A stretch of DNA of 64,000 nt, from contig OZ021731.1 of assembly GCA_963978545.1 (NCBI GenBank), positions 58,143,242-58,207,241 of the forward strand, given 5' to 3'. Below, piece by piece: positions 57,869-64,000 of this stretch. A program made the position numbers and the translations under genes. Position 1 is the stretch's first letter. Every line of letters begins with the position of its first letter. The DNA comes from Linyphia triangularis (lineage: Eukaryota; Arthropoda; Arachnida; Araneae; Linyphiidae). The notes under the pieces were generated by a model, which was not told the DNA's origin, ran no database searches, and saw nothing but the letters and a program-made list of their open reading frames with translations.

Positions 57869-57921
57869 GTTTGTTGGGTTTCATTGGCGCAAAATTTTCT
57901 CAAGGGCTATACTGCGCCTTC
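57869..57921 (-). repeat. SINE-like 3' module
   Basis: GTTGGGTTTCATTGGCGCA followed by CAAGGGCTATACTGCGCC (plus-strand view) matches the order of the SINE 3' region with a different internal spacer. It directly abuts copy 4. Confidence 0.5.
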
Positions 57922-58471
57922 AACAGCGTGTATAAATAATTATATATATGTAGAATTCCTTTCCGGCCCTTGATGGATTGACATTTTGAATACGTAAATT
58001 AACCAAATTACACTTTTTGAATAGCCAATATAGCATTGATATAGATTTACATTTAGATTGTACTTGATAAACTTTAGGAGTTGAAACCAGTTTAAAATTG
58101 TGAGAAAAGCAGGGACTCTGTCAGAGAGGTATAAAAGCACTTGCATATCCCTGACTTTTGAAAATAAGTGGAGATTTACTTCTAAAATAAGTTCTAATCG
58201 TAAAAGGGTTTTGAATAATTCGTTTGAAAAAAGATTTTTGCATAACTATTCATATTTTAATAGGTAATCTAATCACAGTTCTTCAAAAACAAATATTCGA
58301 GCAAAAACTTGATCAACCCTGCAGTTCCCAGCAAATATTCCTGCCAGCGCTTATTGGGAAAGGTGAAAAATTATATGGAAAGCTTATTGCTAGAGCTTAA
58401 AGTAACTGCTTATAAAATAAGCAGAGGTAAGAAATGGATGGACTAAATTTTAAAGTGAAGTTAGCACTTAC

Positions 58472-58522
58472 TTTCTGCTTCCTCTTTTCTTCTTTCTTAT
58501 CCTGCTTCTTGTCGTCAGCCAT
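58472..58522 (-). CDS. Exon 1 of the unrecognised two-exon gene
   Basis: An ATG at 58522 in fair context (AAACATGGC) opens 17 codons, MADDKKQDKKEEKRKQK, and ends exactly at a consensus donor (AAA|GTAAGT). Phase 0 fits exon 2 (KQK|QRYRY) across a 1.83-kb intron, which contains a SINE (57690-57868) and other repeats. The highly charged Lys-rich head resembles many nuclear or cytoskeletal proteins and gives no specific function. The start is chosen because the frame has no earlier ATG and a TATA-like element lies about 80 bp upstream. Confidence 0.68.
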
Positions 58523-58598
58523 GTTTATTGTTTAGGCTCAAATAGCTCTTCCGATAATCCAGCAGGGAGAAGGGTGGAAGGCTGTCTTTTGGTGCACA

Positions 58599-58605
58599 TT
58601 TATAC
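58599..58605 (-). promoter_or_regulatory. TATA-like element of the two-exon gene
   Basis: TATAAAT on the minus strand, 77 bp upstream of the ATG. A start about 30 bp downstream would give a short 5' untranslated region of about 45-50 bases. Inferred from position only. Confidence 0.4.
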
Positions 58606-58713
58606 TATATTATCCAGAGAGCAGAATTGATTGATTGATTGATTTTGCAGTTACATTTAAGTTTGCAGTTATCAAATAGATCATCTGCGATTAAAGTTTT
58701 CAAGGACTATATT

Positions 58714-58892
58714 GGTTGGTTGTTTTCAGATTATCTGACGCCGTCAGCAACACGAGGGCTATAATGTGCCGAAACATTCGTCATTAGACAAGCCAACATA
58801 CATTTACAAACACCCATGCCTGACACGGGACTCGAACCCGCAACCTCGCGGTCTAGAAGCTAGCACGCTAACCACTATACCGTTTGGTCGGC
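58714..58892 (-). mobile_element. tRNA-derived SINE, copy 5, with 13-bp target duplication
   Basis: Full length with intact A (TAGTGGTTAGCG) and B (GGTTCGAGTCC) boxes. CAAGGACTATATT is repeated exactly at 58701-58713 and 58893-58905. It lies about 110 bp upstream of the TATA-like element of the two-exon gene, so it could influence that promoter. Confidence 0.95.
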
Positions 58893-59099
58893 CAAGGACT
58901 ATATTGAGTCTTAAATAGTGTGGCTAAATATCATACATGTATAGAGAATTTTCACTTCCAGTCTCTATTAATATGAGTTATAAATGAGATTAATATACTT
59001 CCAGACTATATTAATATGAGGCTACCAGCTCACATGCCTTTGCGATCGGCCCTTTGGGTTCGATCTATAAGAGACTGATCAGACTGACTGTGAACTGTG

Positions 59100-59785
59100 C
59101 CAAAAAAAAAAGTGATTTTTTTTTTTTTTTTTTTTTTTGCATTTCTCCACATTTTATAACACCCTGATTTCAAAAAAGTGATCTAGAAAAAATGTCTGTG
59201 GTCAGCATAACTCCCGAACAAATTGACCTACAATGTTCAAATTTGGTATGCGGGTTGCTGGTGGCCATGGGATTTACCATTAAGGTTTTCGTCAAAATCG
59301 CACATGCGCATAGGGTAGCTATCATTGAAAAAATCATGCTTTTCAATGATTTCTAAAAAACGGCTCCAACGATTTTGAAAAAAATCGCTGTGCTAATGCC
59401 TCTTAAGGTGTTCTAAACATCTTCACCTCCAAAATTCCCATAAAAATGCTTTAATGGCGTAAGAAGTTGAAAAACGAATGCCTTCAATACAGAGATCTCT
59501 TTTCCTTCAGCATACCTCATCGACAATCGTTTTTTCTTCACCCTTCAGTTTCACTTATAATAAAGGATAATATAAGGATTATCGAAAAGTACATCGCCAA
59601 AATCACAATTTTGGCGATTTTTTTTTAAAAAAAAATTTAAGATCCATACAAGATTTATTGCAAAAAATATCGCCATACTGGCCATTTTATCTAAATGAAT
59701 GGTGAAAATATAATAACTGTAAACGACACAAATCCACGTCAGTATTATAGTGCAATTGAAAGTTGTGCGTTGCTCCACACCCCTA
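59100..59785 (-). mobile_element. Non-autonomous dispersed element, copy 4 (TTATGCTGACCAC family)
   Basis: On the minus strand it starts GGGTGTGGAGCAACGCACAA and ends in the A/T run at 59100-59140, lacking the last 40 bp (CATTACC...ATACATA). The body, with GGAGTTATGCTGACCACAGA and GAAACTGAAGGGTGAAG, is well preserved. Confidence 0.75.
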
Positions 59786-59789
59786 GTTT

Positions 59790-61404
59790 AGTTGCTTGGA
59801 TCCCATTCATATCTCTAAATACAGTAGTTGTTGTTTTAGTTGCATTTTTTTAGGATCACTTCCCACGTGGAAGATGTTGTTTATAATCTAACCATTAACA
59901 TCAATTCATCTAGTTATGTTTTTATGAATAGCTTAAACCTACTTTACAAATATGCTTTACATTCCTCATAACCATCGCATGGGGACAAATAAAAGCTTAC
60001 TAACGAACTTGAATCGCGAGGACAAGTTGCAGTTATTAAATTGTAGATAAATTAAAATATCTTGACTCTTTCTGGAAGGTATAATAATTAAATGTTTATT
60101 TACAAGTATCCTAAAGAACTTTTACATGTCCCAAGCGTATTATGGTAAAAGACAACTTATAGGATGTTTTTGACAGGAAAGATTGCTCTTTTACGTTTCT
60201 ATTGACTGTTACTGCGTAGTTTCTATTATGTGCTCTTTTGCTAAGACCTGATTGACGGCTTGCCTGTACTGTGACCGACTGGCAGTTCAGTGATCAAGGG
60301 TTCTGTAACAGATGGTACATACTCACACACAGATTTATCATAGACACACACAAATGGTACACAAACTTTCTATCTTTCTATTATAAGAATAGCCCCGCCA
60401 GTTTGTCTAGTGTTGTCTGTTGCCAAGGAAACAAGATTAGCCCCATTTTCTACGTGGAATTTTAGGAGAAAGGCATCTACTCTTTGTAGGTTTTAGATGT
60501 CAATTCCCTGAATGCACCCCCCTGTTCTAAATCGACGAGTCTTGTTTCTATAACACTCGCCATCAACTAGACATTCTTGCGGAAGCTATTCTCCCTAGTC
60601 CTTATAGAGGGACTGTAGCTTCCAAAAATCGGTAAAAGATATGGCTGTTGAGATTTTTGTAAATTTCAACGTATATGTCTTTAACTATTTTTTTAAAGGT
60701 TAGTGAAAAAAAGTTCAACGGCACAATTCCGCTATCGAACCCTGATATCGATTGTATAAAAGAATAAATAATAGCTTCATAAGTGAGAATGTAGTGGGTG
60801 CCACATCACATACCAGAGCATAATTTAATATTTTATGACAATCGTGGGATGACTACTACAACTAGTTAAATGTAGTGTTAATATTATAGTTGCAGCATTC
60901 AGCGGTTAATTATAAAAAAAGAGTTTCCAAATGTATGTATGTTTTTATAGGAAACTATCGTTTTCCATTGCGATCTTCATGAAATTTTACAGACCTAGTT
61001 CAGCTAGGGTCAATAAATTGACTCGTCTTTCCTTCAACACACCTACTGGAAGACTTCAATTCCTATATCTTGTAACAACGTTTAAAAACACAACATCCCT
61101 CGTTCAGAGGTCATAGTTACAGCACAGCCCGCTTTCCAAGATGAACAACTTCATGCTATAATTGAACCTTCGTGTGGACTGTCGATTTAACTTGAGCCAC
61201 TTACCTGTTTTAATTTTTTCATTATAGATAATTAAATTGAATCGGACATTTTCTAGCATAAAAGGTACATGAAGGCTATACTGCGCAAATGTTTCATAAC
61301 CACAGGATATTTGAGACAAACTAATGTAAGGAACGAACAACTTCCGAAAGGGGTTTCAAAGGAAAGCTGCCTTGTATTTACTTCTCGATTTTGTATAGTA
61401 ACCC
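59790..61404. other. A+T-rich intergenic DNA
   Basis: No gene supported. Open frames at 60271-60465, 60931-61116 and 61104-61340 have no family or splice evidence. A short piece of the SINE-like module (AAGGCTATACTGCGC) lies near 61271. Confidence 0.45.
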
Positions 61405-61584
61405 TGGCTGGTTGTTTTCAGATTATCTGGCGCCGTCAGCAACACGAGAGTTATAATTCGTCAAAGAATTTGTCATTTGACAAGCCAACATACATTTACA
61501 AACACCCATGCCTGACACGGGACTCGAACCCGCAACCACGCGGTCTAGAAGCTAGCACGCTAACCACTATACCGTTTGGTCGGC
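61405..61584 (-). mobile_element. tRNA-derived SINE, copy 6
   Basis: Full length with intact A and B boxes. AACCCTG occurs on both sides (61400-61406 region and 61591-61597), an imperfect target duplication. A plus-strand open frame over it (to 61598) is not a gene. Confidence 0.9.
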
Positions 61585-61760
61585 ATAAAGAACCCTGAAG
61601 ACTCTTTAAACAGCAATCCAGCCAATTAGAATTAGATTATGTTTTACAATGTGTTCTGTTTTACTGGAAACTAGGTCTCCGACAAATGCGATTGAACTTT
61701 CTAATTTCTTTCTCCTAAATTGCACTCATTTCAACATATAAAAAATTGAAACACATTTAA

Positions 61761-61967
61761 CCCTTTCCTCTCGAGTGGTGCCTCTCGGGCGCCACATGAT
61801 TGGAAGCCGCAACTCGAGAAGACCACTAGGTTTGATGCGGAAATTCGTTTCTATGAAGTGTTTAGTTTCTATGAAGCGAATTCATAACCGCAGATCGAAC
61901 CAAAAATCCCGTAAAACGTCTCGAGTTGCTGGTACCTCCACGCGAAAAAGGCATCGAGTGCAAAAGG
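61761..61967 (+). mobile_element. piggyBac-like MITE, TTAA-flanked, copy 2
   Basis: TTAA at 61757-61760 and 61968-61971. The ends CCCTTTCCTCTCGAG and CCTTTTGCACTCGATG (the right end read inward) are less perfect than in copy 1 at 30125. The palindrome GTGGTGCC-tctcg-GGCGCCAC is kept. There is a short internal duplication of TTTCTATGAAG. Non-coding. Confidence 0.85.
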
Positions 61968-62195
61968 TTAATGTTAAAGTCAATTATATAAAAAAAAAAA
62001 CTCGGCTTAGGATCGATGTACAGTTTACCCTGGGCCTTAAGTCTAAGCCTGTTACAGAGTTTTTTCAATTTTTTTTATTTGAGTTTTATAAAACATCGAT
62101 ACATTAATACATCTGAACAACATCAGCATACATCTCTTTTTATAAAAGCAGGCGGAGCAGGCGCATGCTCACACAATGCCTTCCTGTGCATGTCC

Positions 62196-62362
62196 AGTTA
62201 GCGTGCTAGCTTCTAGACTGCGAGGTTGCGGGTTCGAATCCCATGTTAGGCATGGGTGTTTGTAAATGTATGTTGGCTTGTCTAATGACGAATGTTTCAG
62301 CGCATTATAGCCCTCGTGTTGCTGACGGGGCCAGATAATCTGAAAACAACCAACCAACCAAA
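62196..62362 (+). mobile_element. tRNA-derived SINE, copy 7, short 5' truncation
   Basis: It starts inside the A box (AGTTAGCGTGCTAGC) and has an intact B box (GGTTCGAATCC), body and the CAACCAACCAACCA tail. It is on the plus strand, opposite to its neighbours. Confidence 0.9.
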
Positions 62363-62881
62363 CATTAAGTGAGGACGGACACCTGACTGCACTTTTGACC
62401 TATTGAAAATAATACTCTTAAGATTGAAACCAGGGTAAAAAGTAACAATAATTTACGCCATTAAAGATTTCCATTTTGTTTGAAAAGCGTATACAAATCC
62501 AATAATTAACACTACTTCCAATGATTTTTATTTTCTGGCATTTTCGTATAAATCGTACCCTTTCTATAAAAAGTAACCCGCACTAAAAATTCTTCATTTT
62601 TAAGTAAAAATATACACCAAATACCGATACATGTACTCAAATCTGGAAGAACAGCATAAGTCAGTTTCAAGTCAAAAACAATCTTGAGTCATTCAACCAG
62701 CTTCAAGTACATGCTCTCTGTGATTCTGTTCAGCCTTACTAAAAATAAAGAATTTTGAGATGTATCACTTCTCTAGCAAGGGCGCGATATAATGCATTTA
62801 ATGTCAGGTCTATCGGGCCCATCGAATTCTTTGTCGTCAAATTAAAAACAGATCTTGACGATTGTCAGAGTCACCTAACGC
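62363..62881. other. Intergenic DNA between two SINEs
   Basis: Nothing recognised. Confidence 0.4.
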
Positions 62882-62894
62882 AGTATTTTTCCAG

Positions 62895-63077
62895 TTTTTT
62901 GGTTGTTTTCAGATTATCTGGCGCCGTCAGCAACACGAGAGCTATAATGCGCCGAAACACATTCGTCATTTGACAAGCCAACATACATTTACAAACACCC
63001 TTGCCTTACTCGAGACTCGAACCCTCAACCTCGTGGTCTAGAAGCTAGTATGCTAACCTCTATACCGTTTGGTCGGC
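62895..63077 (-). mobile_element. tRNA-derived SINE, copy 8, with target duplication
   Basis: Full length on the minus strand. AGTATTTTTCCAG (62882-62894) and AGTATTCTTCCAG (63078-63090) are a 13-bp duplication with one change. The 3' end reads CAACCAAAAAA rather than repeated AACC. Confidence 0.92.
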
Positions 63078-63090
63078 AGTATTCTTCCAG

Positions 63091-64000
63091 ATTTCCATTA
63101 TTTATTAACCCAGGATCAATACAATTCTTTGCACACCCATTAAATCAAAATGGCTGTACTTAAAAACGTGATTCTACATAAGATAGTCCTTACTCATCCA
63201 ATAATCCGAACGTGTTATAGGATACACCTTTGTTTTCTTGCTTCACCCTTTATTCAAATCACCCTCAATCAAAACAAAAGGGTAACTTGAGAACCGATAA
63301 GTAGTTTGCATCGGTTCGTGAGAATGCTTTGAACTTCTTACTTCAGATGTAAGAAAACAAAGGAAGGGTTTTTGAGGTGTGACTTAAGACTGCTGTTAAA
63401 ACAAGTCAAGGATTGTGTTCGAATCCTTTTTTTTTTAACACTTGAACTTCTTTTGATGGTTTCTTGATTAGAATGGAAAATCACGCACTTTCCAGTAGGC
63501 GTCGTTATTTAATCCTAGTGAAATATTCACTTCTTAGAGCTTGGGTTGCTTTGACTTTTTTTCTCTCCTCTCTCTATTGGAACGTTGTGAAACATTTTAA
63601 AAGGAACTGAAATTAAATTTTGTCTTTCTTGATTTGTTGAATTGTTTAGAAGATTATTTAATGACAAGATTTCTCTCAGCCTTTTAAGACGTTTTTTATA
63701 AATGTCTTAATCCTGCAGTTTAATTAATTTTGCTCTCTTTTTTTACTCTTTAACAGATTAATACTGCATACATGATAAAAATGACTATGATTTTGTTTTC
63801 TATAATATTAGTTTATACCAAAATCATTTGGAAAAGTAACTATTTTAATTACACCAAATGTGTATTCATTGCTTACTTATAAACGGGATTCGGAGAATGG
63901 GGTAAGGGGGGAAATGCTCTTGACTGACAAAAATTTAAATTTTTTTGTCTGACTTTATAAAAAGTACTGTAGACATCAAAAGTTTTGTAAAAAGGATTGT
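63091..64000. other. Intergenic DNA to the window end
   Basis: No gene or repeat recognised. It becomes very A+T-rich after about 63400. Confidence 0.45.

Larger units (their letters stand above)
56644..58471 (-). other. Intron of the two-exon gene
   Basis: GTAAGT at 58471 and CAG at 56646-56644 bound it. Contents: a duplicated phrase (AGAGCCACAAGATCAAATAC / AGAGCTACAAGATCAAATAC) at 56672-56726, a CGGATCCAGCGAGGGGCGG string typical of transposon ends at 56750-56768, a SINE and a SINE-like module. No further exon was seen. Confidence 0.6.

Overview
This window looks like nuclear DNA of an arthropod, most likely an arachnid. It is strongly A+T-rich, has almost no long open reading frames, shows GT-AG splice signals, and is packed with eukaryotic transposon remnants. 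The arachnid guess rests only on the style of the gypsy-like LTR and of the non-LTR C-terminal tails. It is an inference, and the species was not identified. No bacterial, phage, CRISPR or rRNA features were seen.

Host genes are sparse. The best-supported one is a two-exon gene on the minus strand (58522 to 56239). Exon 1 has an ATG in fair context and a GTAAGT donor. Exon 2 has a branch-point, pyrimidine tract and CAG acceptor, and the phases match. It would encode a soluble acidic protein of about 152 residues that I do not recognise. A second good candidate is a membrane-protein exon at 14541-14210 on the minus strand, with two hydrophobic segments and a chemoreceptor-like feel. Weaker coding-like patches lie at 18559-18837, 20455-20690, 50974-51262 and 55070-55244 (minus) and 38518-38670 (plus; a 50-residue single-pass membrane peptide).

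Most of the rest is mobile DNA. From left to right: a Tc1 element with 201-bp IR/DR ends and a broken DD34E transposase (2165-3723); a MITE carrying a 26-bp minisatellite (7124-7642); non-LTR retrotransposon 3' ends (11.7 kb, 16.4/17.3 kb, 50.4 kb); a cluster of TTAA-flanked piggyBac-like MITEs with short palindromes (16.55-17.16 kb, with relatives at 30.1, 36.7 and 61.8 kb); a TTAA element with two other elements nested in it (21528-23192); a 1.2-kb hairpin (26166-27352); three copies of a fully self-complementary 650-bp element (20.8, 28.9, 34.2 kb); a gypsy-like solo LTR with a 4-bp duplication (41565-42257); an A+T satellite with a SINE inside it (45.27-46.12 kb); an IS630/mariner-type fragment (46.1 kb); and a PIF/Harbinger remnant (53467-54379).

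Eight copies of one tRNA-derived SINE with A and B boxes and an AACC-type tail are scattered through the window. Five of them lie between 57.7 and 63.1 kb, around the two-exon gene. Several SINEs keep clear target-site duplications, so this family was active fairly recently. I found no undescribed multi-gene system. The most unusual signals are the palindromes with changing stem sequences but a constant 5-nt spacer in the TTAA MITEs, the long hairpin elements, and the unrecognised two-exon gene.
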